This document shows positions 1 through 5,930 of a stretch of DNA of 8,420 nt, piece by piece (the stretch's first letter is position 1; each line of letters opens with the position of its first letter). The position numbers were made by a program, and so were the translations under genes. The stretch is from Frankiales bacterium. GTDB lineage: Bacteria > Actinomycetota > Actinomycetes > Mycobacteriales > SCTD01. The notes beneath the pieces are model-generated. The model saw only the letters and a list, made by a program, of their open reading frames with translations. It did not search any database and was not told the DNA's origin. The DNA lies in assembly GCA_025464915.1 (NCBI GenBank), contig JAODNF010000220.1, positions 1-8,420 on the forward strand. Reading direction: 5' to 3'.

Positions 1-525
1 GAGGCGTCGAGCAACCTGGCGCGGTTCGACAGCGTGCGCTTCGGGCTGCGCACCGGCGACGACGGCGTCGCCGGCCTCGAGGAGGTCATGTCGCTGACCC
101 GCGCGAAGGGCTTCGGCCCCGAGGTGAAGCGGCGCATCATCCTGGGCACCTACGCGCTGTCCAGCGGCTACTACGACGCCTACTACGGCCAGGCGCAGAA
201 GGTCCGCACCCTCATCACTCGCGACTTCCAGGCCGCGTTCGAGCAGGTGGACGTGCTGGTCAGCCCGGCCGCGCCGACCGTGGCGTTCCCGCTCGGGGCC
301 AAGCTCGACGACCCGCTCGCGATGTACCGCCAGGACCTGGCCACCATCCCGTCGAACCTGTACGGCGGACCGGCGATGTCGGTGCCGGTCGGCCTGTCCG
401 AGGGCTTGCCCGTCGGCCTGCAGGTGATGGCGCCGACCCTGCGCGACGACCTGCTCTACCGGGTCGGCGCGGCCCTCGAGGCCGCCCTGCCCGCCCCCGT
501 CCCGCCGCTGCTCTGGGAGAGCTGA
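1..525 (+). CDS. gatA: Glu/Asp-tRNA(Gln/Asn) amidotransferase subunit A, C-terminal part (5' end outside window)
   Basis: This is the last 174 residues of GatA, the amidase-signature subunit of GatCAB. GatA releases ammonia from glutamine, and the ammonia is used to convert Glu-tRNA(Gln) or Asp-tRNA(Asn) to the amidated form in the cytoplasm. The reading frame is open from base 1, starting EASSNLARFD, a stretch typical of GatA just after the catalytic core. It is followed by the family-typical blocks EVKRRIILGTYALSSGYYDAYY, seen here in slightly varied form, then DVLVSPAAPT and the late GPAMSVPVG...GLPVGLQVMAP block near the C-terminus. The catalytic Ser-Ser-Lys triad would lie upstream and is not visible, so activity cannot be judged. 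The stop at 523-525 is 2 nt before the next GTG start, so the gene is the upstream member of an operon with the SRPBCC gene and gatB. Identification is firm from sequence and context. Confidence 0.95.
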   Translation, partial: EASSNLARFDSVRFGLRTGDDGVAGLEEVMSLTRAKGFGPEVKRRIILGTYALSSGYYDAYYGQAQKVRTLITRDFQAAFEQVDVLVSPAAPTVAFPLGAKLDDPLAMYRQDLATIPSNLYGGPAMSVPVGLSEGLPVGLQVMAPTLRDDLLYRVGAALEAALPAPVPPLLWES

Positions 526-527
526 CC

Positions 528-998
528 GTGCCCCTCGTGCCCGACCGCACCACCGTGCAGCGGGTCGTCCCCGCCCCGCCGGCCGCCGTCTTCGCCCTGC
601 TCGCCGACCCGTCCCGGCACCACGAGCTCGACGGCTCGGGGCTGATCTCCGGGACCGACGAGCCGTCCCGGCAGCTCGCGCTGGGCGACACGTTCGGGAT
701 GGCGATGAAGGCCGGCCCGGTGCCGTACGCGATGGTGAACACGGTCGTCGAGCTCGAGCCGGACGCCCGGATCGCCTGGCAGCCGCGGCCGGTGCCGGCC
801 TGGCTGCGGCCGTTCATCGGCGGCCGGATCTGGCGCTACGAGCTGGAGCCGGCCGAGGGCGGCACGCTGGTCCGGGAGACCTGGGACATCTCCCAGGAGC
901 AGGTCAAGCCGCTGGTCTGGCCGCTGGCGCGGGCGACCCGGACCGGGATGCAGCGCTCGCTCGACCGGCTCGCGGACCTGGTCGGAGGCCGGTCGTGA
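528..998 (+). CDS. SRPBCC-fold (START/polyketide-cyclase-like) protein embedded in the gat operon
   Basis: This encodes 156 aa. The N-terminal strand TTVQRVVPAPPAAVFALLADPSRHH is the usual start of an SRPBCC protein: a beta strand, then P-x-x-V-F-x-L-L-x-D-P. A middle block of strands follows (ARIAWQP, IWRYELEP, GTLVRETWDIS). It ends in the long C-terminal helix (residues about 127-153), which closes the hydrophobic cavity in this fold. Length is normal for the superfamily. No signal peptide or membrane helix is seen, so it should be cytoplasmic. The ligand or function cannot be told from sequence; such proteins bind lipids or other hydrophobic molecules or are of unknown role. The GTG start is chosen because GGGAG at 515-519 lies 8 nt upstream and it follows the gatA stop by 2 nt. 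Its TGA overlaps the gatB GTG by 4 nt, implying translational coupling on both sides. A role in tRNA amidation is not supported by the family; linkage may only ensure co-expression. Confidence 0.85.
   Translation: MPLVPDRTTVQRVVPAPPAAVFALLADPSRHHELDGSGLISGTDEPSRQLALGDTFGMAMKAGPVPYAMVNTVVELEPDARIAWQPRPVPAWLRPFIGGRIWRYELEPAEGGTLVRETWDISQEQVKPLVWPLARATRTGMQRSLDRLADLVGGRS
984..988 (+). promoter_or_regulatory. Shine-Dalgarno site that fixes the gatB start
   Basis: GGAGG lies within the last codons of the SRPBCC gene, 6 nt before the GTG at 995-997. This spacing is ideal and supports the GTG start, which gives a 4-nt overlap (GTGA) with the preceding stop codon. Confidence 0.8.
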
Positions 999-2500
999 CC
1001 GCTCCCGCGGACCTCGTCCCCTACGCCGAGGCGCTGCAGGAGTTCGAGCCGGTCATCGGCCTCGAGACCCACGTCGAGCTGGGCACGGCGAGCAAGATGT
1101 TCTGCGGCTGCTCGACCGAGTTCGGGGCCGAGCCCAACACGCACACCTGCCCGGTCTGCCTGGGCCTGCCCGGCGCGCTGCCGGTCGTCAACGCGGCGGC
1201 GATCGAGTCGACGATCCGGATCGGCCTGGCGCTGCACTGCGACATCGCCACCTGGTGCCGGTTCGCCCGGAAGAACTACTTCTACCCGGACATGCCGAAG
1301 AACTTCCAGACCTCGCAGTACGACGAGCCGCTGTGCACCGACGGCTACCTCGACGTGCAGGTCAACGGCGAGACCGTGCGCATCCCCATCGAGCGGGTGC
1401 ACCTCGAGGAGGACACCGGCAAGTCGCTGCACGTCGGCGGTGCCACCGGGCGCATCCACGGGGCGTCGCACTCGCTCGTCGACTTCAACCGCGCGGGCAT
1501 CCCGCTCGTCGAGATCGTCACGAAGCCCGTGACGGGCACGGGGGCGATGCCGGCGGAGGTCGCTAAGGCCTACGTCACCGAGCTGCGTGACGTGCTGAGG
1601 GGGCTCGGGGTGAGCGACGTGAAGATGGAGCAGGGCTCGATGCGCTGCGACGTCAACGTGTCCCTGAACAAGCCGGGCGAGGAGTGGGGCACGCGGTCGG
1701 AGACCAAGAACGTCAACTCGCTGCGCTCGGTCGAGCGGGCCGTCCGCTCCGAGGTCGAGCGGCAGGCCGTGGTCCTGCGCGACGGCGGGCGCATCGTGCA
1801 GGAGACCCGGCACTTCCACGAGGACACCGGCATGTCGACGTCGGGCCGGTCCAAGGAGGAGGCGACGGACTACCGCTACTTCCCGGAGCCGGACCTCGTC
1901 CCGATCGCACCCGACCCTGCCTGGGTCGCCTCCCTGAAGGACGCGCTCCCCGAGGCGCCGTCGGTGCAGCGCAAGCGCCTCATCGACCGCCTCGGCCTGT
2001 CGGCCCTGGACGCCGAGGCGATGGTCAACGCCGGCGTCCTGGACCTGGTGCTCGCGACGGTGACCGAGGGGGCGCCTGCTGCAGAGGCCCGCAACTGGTG
2101 GCTGGGATCCCTTGCGCAGGCGGCGAACTCGCGCGGTGTCGAGGCATCAGAGCTGCCCATCACGCCGGCCGCCGTGGCCCGGTTGGTGGCCCTCGTGAGC
2201 GCCGGCGACCTCACGGCCGGCCTCGCGAAGCAGGTCGTCGACGGCGTGCTGGCGGGGGAGGGAACCCCCGACGAGGTGGTCGCCGCCCGCGGCTTGAAGG
2301 TCGTCAAGGACTCCGGTGCCCTGCAGGCCGCGGTCGACGCCGCGATCGAGGCCGACGGCGACGCCGCCCAGAAGGTGCGGGACGGCAAGGTCCAGGCCGT
2401 CGGCGCCCTCGTCGGCGCAGTGATGAAGGCGACCCGCGGCCAGGCCGATGCGGCCGCCGCCCGTGCCCTGATCCTCACAACGCTCGGCGTCACGGAGTAA
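995..2500 (+). CDS. gatB: Aspartyl/glutamyl-tRNA amidotransferase subunit B
   Basis: This is a complete 501-aa GatB, the kinase and tRNA-binding subunit of GatCAB. It phosphorylates the side chain of misacylated Glu-tRNA(Gln) or Asp-tRNA(Asn) and transfers ammonia supplied by GatA. The cradle domain fills the first ~300 residues. The family start FEPVIGLETHVEL is at residues 17-29. A cysteine quartet (C37, C39, C52, C55; CxC...CPVC) looks like a metal-binding knuckle. The GatB signature LVDFNRAGIPLVEIV spans 161-175. E24, H26, E138 and E173 are candidates for the Mg-binding residues described in GatB structures, judged by spacing from memory. DVNVSLN and ETKNVNS follow at 219-242, then a helical YqeY-type tail domain to the end. 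Length is normal. It is the last gene of the gat operon and is followed after 6 nt by a strong hairpin. No disruption is seen. Confidence 0.98.
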   Translation: MTAPADLVPYAEALQEFEPVIGLETHVELGTASKMFCGCSTEFGAEPNTHTCPVCLGLPGALPVVNAAAIESTIRIGLALHCDIATWCRFARKNYFYPDMPKNFQTSQYDEPLCTDGYLDVQVNGETVRIPIERVHLEEDTGKSLHVGGATGRIHGASHSLVDFNRAGIPLVEIVTKPVTGTGAMPAEVAKAYVTELRDVLRGLGVSDVKMEQGSMRCDVNVSLNKPGEEWGTRSETKNVNSLRSVERAVRSEVERQAVVLRDGGRIVQETRHFHEDTGMSTSGRSKEEATDYRYFPEPDLVPIAPDPAWVASLKDALPEAPSVQRKRLIDRLGLSALDAEAMVNAGVLDLVLATVTEGAPAAEARNWWLGSLAQAANSRGVEASELPITPAAVARLVALVSAGDLTAGLAKQVVDGVLAGEGTPDEVVAARGLKVVKDSGALQAAVDAAIEADGDAAQKVRDGKVQAVGALVGAVMKATRGQADAAAARALILTTLGVTE

Positions 2501-2506
2501 CCCCGT

Positions 2507-2561
2507 GAGTGGCTACAGCACTTCGATCTGACGGCATCATTCCGAAGTGCTGTAGCCATTC
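2507..2561. terminator. Shared bidirectional stem-loop terminator between gatB and the convergent yihY-like gene
   Basis: There is a perfect 16-bp inverted repeat: TGGCTACAGCACTTCG at 2510-2525 pairs with its complement at 2543-2558. It extends to 19 positions (2507-2525 with 2543-2561) with one G-T mismatch, which would be a G-U pair in RNA. The loop is 17 nt. It starts 6 nt after the gatB stop. On the other strand its arm lies inside the last codons of the convergent membrane-protein gene. No T tract follows on either strand, as is common in actinobacteria. Termination in both directions is inferred from structure and position. Confidence 0.85.
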
Positions 2562-3505
2562 GTGCCTGGGGAGGCGAGCTCGCGTTGGGCCTTGCGCGCG
2601 AGCAGTGTGGCGTTGAGCTCTGCCCCGACGAGCAGGCTCAGGCACAGCAGGTAGAACCAGGTCATCAGGATGAGGCCGCCGCCAAGCGCGCCCAGGAGCG
2701 GCGAGCGCGGGACCACCACCTGCAGGTAGCTCGACAGGCCGAGCGAGAGCGCGCCCCAGAGGAACGACGTGAGCAGCGCCCCCGGGATCCCGGAGCGCCA
2801 CCGCGCCGGCCGGTCGGGGCAGATGTGGAACAGCGTCGTGGCCCAGGCGATCAGGGCGAGCGACGCGACGGGGTAGCGGACGTAGGACCAGATGAACGTG
2901 TAGCTGTGCGAGAAGCCGACGTCCTTGGCACCGAGCAGCGGCCCGAGCACGAAGGCGGTGACCAGGATCGCACCGGTGACGAGCGAGCCCAGGCCGATCA
3001 GCAGGCCCACGAACCGGCGACGCCACCACCCGCGCCGGTCGTGCACGTCGTAGGCCAGCGTCACGGTGTTGAGGACGGACGCGAAGGCCTGCGCCACCGA
3101 GCCGAGGGCGATGACGAGGGCCAGGGTGAAGGTGTTGCCGTGCGTCGTGAACAGGTCGTTGACCGTCTTGTCGACGCCGGCGGCCGAGGAGGTGAGCACC
3201 GTCTTGAGGAAGTCGCTGATCGCCTTCTGCACCTGGCGGGTGTTGTCCTCGCCGATGACCGACGACAGCTGCCCGAGGACGGCCGCGAAGACGAGCAGCG
3301 TCGGGAAGACGGTGAGCACGCCCATGAAGGCGTTCTCCCCGGCCAGGCCGAGGATCCGGTCGCGGTCGGCCTTGCGCCACACGTCGGCGAAGAGGCGGAA
3401 GAACCGTCCGGCCACCGTCCGCGGCTGGGGGCGTGCGGCCTCGGCAGCCGTAGCGGACGCGCGCGCAGACGCACTGCGTCGCTCGGCGGCCTGGGAGGCG
3501 GTCAC
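2537..3505 (-). CDS. YihY/BrkB-family inner-membrane protein
   Basis: This encodes 322 aa. A cytoplasmic Ala/Arg-rich N-terminus of about 35 residues precedes the family core, which begins FFRLFADVWRKADRDRILGLAGENAF. Six hydrophobic segments follow at about residues 59-80, 124-150, 166-191, 201-228, 237-264 and 269-300, the arrangement typical of YihY/virulence-factor BrkB proteins (once misassigned as RNase BN). The family core includes the long extracytoplasmic segment after TM1 (81-123) and the GGGLILMTWFYLLCLSLLVGAELNA region in TM6. Molecular function is not established for the family; transport or envelope roles have been suggested. The GTG start at 3505-3503 overlaps the regulator's TGA by 4 nt. 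No in-frame ATG, GTG or TTG is seen close upstream. The GGAGG at 3511-3507 is only 1 nt from this GTG, so stop-start re-initiation is likely; GTG at 3415 is a weaker alternative. It is second in the operon after the PucR-type regulator. The last codons form one arm of the shared terminator. Confidence 0.9.
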   Translation of the reverse strand: MTASQAAERRSASARASATAAEAARPQPRTVAGRFFRLFADVWRKADRDRILGLAGENAFMGVLTVFPTLLVFAAVLGQLSSVIGEDNTRQVQKAISDFLKTVLTSSAAGVDKTVNDLFTTHGNTFTLALVIALGSVAQAFASVLNTVTLAYDVHDRRGWWRRRFVGLLIGLGSLVTGAILVTAFVLGPLLGAKDVGFSHSYTFIWSYVRYPVASLALIAWATTLFHICPDRPARWRSGIPGALLTSFLWGALSLGLSSYLQVVVPRSPLLGALGGGLILMTWFYLLCLSLLVGAELNATLLARKAQRELASPGTNGYSTSE

Positions 3506-4695
3506 CCCTCCAGTCTGGGGGATGCGCTCTCCGAGGGCGCGGAAGGCGCGAGCAGGTCCCTCGCGAGAAGGGCGAGTGACCAGGTCACCAGGTCGTCGAT
3601 GTGCTCGGACGAGCGACCTGTCAGCGCCTCGATGCGGCGCAGCCGGTTGAGGACGGTGTTCCGGTGGCAGTACAGCCTGGCGGCGCTCTGTCCCGCTGAC
3701 CCACCGGTGTCGATCCACACGGCCAGCGTCTCGAGCAGGCTGTCCCGCTCCTCCGGGTCGAGCGCCAGCACCCCGCCGAGCGCCTTCGTGACCAGCCGCT
3801 CCGACAGCTCCGGGGCGCTGACGACCAGCGCTGCGGGGAGCCGGTCGTCGAGCGCCACGACGCCGTGCGCCGCCGTGCGGAGGGCCACCTGGGCCAACCG
3901 GTGAGCGCTGTCCACGGCGGCCAGGCCGTCGACCGACGGCGACAGGCCACCGCGGAGCCCCGGGTGCTGCAGGACCTGGAGCAGCTCGGTCCACGGGGTG
4001 CGCGCGAGCGAGACGACGCCCACCTCGGTGTCGGCGCGCTCACGCCAGGCCGACCGCAGCCCACGTACGGCGAGGGCGTCACGCAGCTGGCGCCAGCCCT
4101 CGGTGCCGGACAGGACGACGACGGCGTAGGGCCCGTGCTCGGGAAGGTCGAGCGTGGCGGCGGCCTCGGCGAGCAGCGGGCGGTCGTGCCCGCGGCCCTC
4201 GAGCAGCGCCTCCATCAGGGCGTCCCGGCGGCGGTCGTCCCGGCGCAGCAGCAGCTGCTCGGTCTCGCGGTAGGCGCGGGCGACCTCCGAGGAGTAGGAG
4301 TCGACGAGCTCCCAGACGTACGACGCCGCCTCGACCAGCCCGTCCACTGCGTCGTCGTCCCTGGCCTGCGCGACCAGCGCGTCCCAGATGATGCGGTGCC
4401 CGAGCCGGTAGGCGTGCAGAACGGACTCCAGCGGCATGCCCTGCTCGGCCCGGCGGTGGCCGGTCGTGTGCGGCGCGTCGAACGCGTCGCCGGCCGCCGG
4501 CTCGCCGGTCAGCGCCTGGATGATCCTGGCCAGGTTGGCGTGGCAGGACCGGCGCAGGTCGTCGGTGGTGGTCCGGTCGCCGCCGTACGACGGGTCCGCC
4601 GAGAGGATCGCGCCCACGAGCTGGTCGGTCACGGTGTCGAGGTCGGCCAGGACCCGCTTGGCGAGCAGCGTGACCGGCTGCGGCGGTGTGGTCAC
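3502..4695 (-). CDS. PucR-type transcriptional regulator with RsbRD-like N-terminal domain
   Basis: This encodes 397 aa and is soluble, with no membrane segment. Residues about 10-150 form an all-helical region resembling the RsbRD N-terminal (RsbT co-antagonist-like) domain; the EQGMPLESVLHAYRLGHRIIWD stretch near 84-105 and the helix before RETEQLLLRRDDRR near 143-156 are characteristic. Residues about 170-290 look like the degenerate CdaR/GGDEF-like middle domain. Residues about 318-382 are the PucR C-terminal helix-turn-helix, with SAGQSAARLYCHRNTVLNRL at 333-352 carrying the recognition helix. Such proteins are transcription activators or repressors; the ligand here is unknown. The GTG at 4695-4693 is chosen because the family-like sequence begins right after it and the frame further upstream is antisense to another gene. 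No Shine-Dalgarno is visible, but TACGCT lies 6 nt upstream, consistent with a leaderless transcript. It overlaps the yihY-like gene by 4 nt and is divergent from the 366-aa exported-protein gene, a usual regulator-target layout. Confidence 0.88.
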   Translation of the reverse strand: MTTPPQPVTLLAKRVLADLDTVTDQLVGAILSADPSYGGDRTTTDDLRRSCHANLARIIQALTGEPAAGDAFDAPHTTGHRRAEQGMPLESVLHAYRLGHRIIWDALVAQARDDDAVDGLVEAASYVWELVDSYSSEVARAYRETEQLLLRRDDRRRDALMEALLEGRGHDRPLLAEAAATLDLPEHGPYAVVVLSGTEGWRQLRDALAVRGLRSAWRERADTEVGVVSLARTPWTELLQVLQHPGLRGGLSPSVDGLAAVDSAHRLAQVALRTAAHGVVALDDRLPAALVVSAPELSERLVTKALGGVLALDPEERDSLLETLAVWIDTGGSAGQSAARLYCHRNTVLNRLRRIEALTGRSSEHIDDLVTWSLALLARDLLAPSAPSESASPRLEG

Positions 4696-4698
4696 GCC

Positions 4699-4728
4699 GC
4701 GAGCGTACGGCGGGGGTGAACCGCTCGC
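4699..4728. promoter_or_regulatory. Candidate operator: 7-bp inverted repeat in the divergent promoter region
   Basis: The arms GCGAGCG (4699-4705) and CGCTCGC (4722-4728) are exact complements with a 16-nt spacer, about 23 bp centre to centre, or roughly two DNA turns. They fill most of the 46-bp gap between the divergent regulator and exported-protein genes. This suits binding of a dimeric regulator, most simply autoregulation by the adjacent PucR-type protein. In GC-rich DNA a 7-bp match can arise by chance, so support is moderate. Confidence 0.35.
4702..4707 (-). promoter_or_regulatory. Candidate -10 element for a leaderless regulator transcript
   Basis: Read on the minus strand the hexamer is TACGCT, matching the TANNNT pattern. 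Its last base is 6 nt from the first base of the regulator's GTG, the distance expected if transcription starts at the start codon. The absence of a Shine-Dalgarno agrees. No convincing -35 is seen. Confidence 0.35.
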
Positions 4729-4741
4729 CTCTCTGCGCAGA

Positions 4742-5842
4742 ATGCCCGTTGTGCGGCTGCTGCGTCTCGTCCTCGTTGCGTCCGTCGTGGTGCTGGCGGT
4801 CCCCGGGACCGCCGGCGCCCACTCGTACGCCGATCCCGCCCTGCGCACCGTGCTGGACGGCATCCAGCCGGCACCGCTCCCAGCTGGCGTCTCGGTCGCG
4901 GTCGTGCCGAGCGTCGTGGACCAGCTCGTCGTCACCAACCCGACCTCCGAGGTCCTCGAGGTCCTGGCCACGGGTGGTGAGGCGTTCCTGCGCGTCAGCA
5001 GCGCCGGTGTGCTGGCCAACCTCAACAGCCCCGACTGGTACCTCACGGGCACCCCCGAGGGCGGGGCGGTGCCCGCCGGCCTCGGCGCCGCACCGAGGTG
5101 GGCGCGGGTGAGCAAGGGGTCGACCTGGGCGGAGTTCGACCCGCGGCTGCACCCGGCCGTGCAGCCGTCCGCGGCCCAGCGCAGGGCCGGCAGGGACGCG
5201 GTGCTGGCGGTCTGGCGGGTGCCTCTCAGGTTCGGTACGACCTCGCTCGCCGCCACTGGCCACGTGCTGTTCTCGCCCGTGCGCGGCGCCTTCACCGTCG
5301 CTGTGACGACAGCTCCCGCCGGCCTGACCGTCAACGCCCTGCAGGGCGAGCTGCCGGGCCTGTTCGTGCGCAGCAGCCGGGACCTGACCGTGACCGGCCG
5401 CGACGGAAAGCCGTTCCTGCGCCACGAGAGCGACGTCTGGCGCGTGGAGCCCGCCAGCCCGAGCTGGCTCGACAACGAGCGGGCGAAGGGGAGGGCGGTC
5501 CCGACCGGCACGCCCCGCACGACGCAGGTCGCGCGCGGACCTTCGTACTCCTGGCTGGACAGCCGCCTGCGCTACCCGCACGACCTCCCGCCGGAGCAGG
5601 ACCTCGGCTCCCGCACGGTGGTGCAGCGTTGGCGCGTCCCGGTCACCGTCGGGGGCGCCACCGGCGCCATCGAGGGCACCGTCACGTGGGAGCCCCGGGT
5701 GGTCGGTGGACCACTCCCGCACGACAGCGAGGGGTCCGGCCGCAGCTGGGGGTGGCTCGTGGTCGTGGCCTCGGCCGTTGTGCTCGCGGTCAGTGCAACG
5801 TGGATCGCTCGCCGTCCTCGCGCCCGTGGCGCCCAGCAATGA
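4742..5842 (+). CDS. Exported membrane-anchored protein with tandem duplicated domain; family not recognised
   Basis: This encodes 366 aa that I cannot assign to a named family. Residues 1-26 are a signal peptide: a short basic start, a LVLVASVVVLAV core, and AGA before a predicted cut, leaving His27 as mature N-terminus (HSYADP). Residues about 336-355 form a C-terminal membrane helix followed by the basic tail ARRPRARGAQQ, so most of the protein should be outside the cell and held by its C-terminus. The exterior consists of two related domains (about 49-182 and 194-322). Both contain G-x-x-FLR, a W that aligns at W99/W242, AVP, W...D-x-RL and W-R-V-P. No catalytic motif or LPXTG sorting signal is seen. 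Start: ATG 4742 gives the full signal peptide; GTG 4751 also would. Neither has a clear Shine-Dalgarno, so a leaderless transcript is possible. It is 88 nt upstream of the copper oxidase gene, same strand and same topology, so co-expression is likely. Confidence 0.85.
   Translation: MPVVRLLRLVLVASVVVLAVPGTAGAHSYADPALRTVLDGIQPAPLPAGVSVAVVPSVVDQLVVTNPTSEVLEVLATGGEAFLRVSSAGVLANLNSPDWYLTGTPEGGAVPAGLGAAPRWARVSKGSTWAEFDPRLHPAVQPSAAQRRAGRDAVLAVWRVPLRFGTTSLAATGHVLFSPVRGAFTVAVTTAPAGLTVNALQGELPGLFVRSSRDLTVTGRDGKPFLRHESDVWRVEPASPSWLDNERAKGRAVPTGTPRTTQVARGPSYSWLDSRLRYPHDLPPEQDLGSRTVVQRWRVPVTVGGATGAIEGTVTWEPRVVGGPLPHDSEGSGRSWGWLVVVASAVVLAVSATWIARRPRARGAQQ
4886..5287 (+). repeat. Internal protein repeat, copy A (residues ~49-182)
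   Basis: This is the first copy of the duplicated extracellular domain. It starts GVSVAVVP and contains GGEAFLRV, SPDWY, GAVP, STWAEFDPRLHP, AVWRVPL and ATGHVLFSP. Against copy B the alignment has no gap from F82-L-R84 through W99 to V110-P111 (constant offset 143). The offset then shifts to 140 at D133 and 139 at W158. Confidence 0.8.
5321..5707 (+). repeat. Internal protein repeat, copy B (residues ~194-322)
   Basis: This is the second copy. It starts GLTVNALQ and contains DGKPFLRH, SPSWL, RAVP, YSWLDSRLRYP, QRWRVPV and AIEGTVTWEP, in the same order as copy A. Divergence between copies is large, so the duplication is old. The matching order of five motifs makes coincidence unlikely. Confidence 0.8.
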
Positions 5843-5917
5843 GCGCCGATCGCTGTGCGGGCGCCCAGTCCCGATACGTCTGCGTTGCGGGAGTCTGTCT
5901 GTGATGTCCCATCCCCT

Positions 5918-5922
5918 GGAGG
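5918..5922 (+). promoter_or_regulatory. Shine-Dalgarno site that fixes the copper oxidase start
   Basis: GGAGG is 8 nt before the ATG at 5931. An in-frame ATG at 5904 lies upstream of the site and is therefore disfavoured. The 88-nt gap from the previous stop (5843-5930) shows no convincing separate promoter. It holds one of two copies of a 9-bp direct repeat (GGCGCCCAG at 5828 and 5860) of doubtful meaning. Confidence 0.85.
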
Positions 5923-5930
5923 TTCGTTCC

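Noticed and set aside
836..1819. 327-codon minus-strand open frame opposite gatB
   Set aside because: It is antisense to conserved GatB sequence, and its composition is typical of a GC-bias shadow.
1684..2508. 274-codon plus-strand frame overlapping the end of gatB in another frame
   Set aside because: It is highly Arg/Gly/Pro-rich and lies wholly within gatB, which remains intact in its own frame. It is not evidence of a frameshift.
2585..3904. 439-codon plus-strand open frame across the yihY-like and regulator genes
   Set aside because: The product is Arg/Glu/Gln-rich and without recognisable motifs. Both minus-strand genes beneath it have clear domains and membrane segments.
3506..3994. 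N-terminal extension of the yihY-like protein up to 3994
   Set aside because: It would run through the regulator in another frame, and its translation is low-complexity. The GTG at 3505 gives a normal-length family member.
4823..4900. Assignment of the 366-aa protein to CopC from its His-initial mature end
   Set aside because: Only the first residue and a nearby DPA resemble CopC. The rest of the protein and its duplicated domains do not match.
4696..5520. N-terminal extension of the PucR-type regulator up to 5520
   Set aside because: The extra 275 residues are antisense to the exported-protein gene and carry no domain. The family-like sequence begins right after the GTG at 4695.
5828..5868. 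9-bp direct repeat GGCGCCCAG spaced 32 bp apart as a regulator site
   Set aside because: One copy lies in coding sequence, flanking bases differ, and GC-rich words of this size recur by chance.
5706..5930. Earlier starts for the copper oxidase (including ATG 5904)
   Set aside because: The GGAGG at 5918-5922 is ideally placed for ATG 5931, and the signal peptide begins there. Upstream residues do not fit an export signal.
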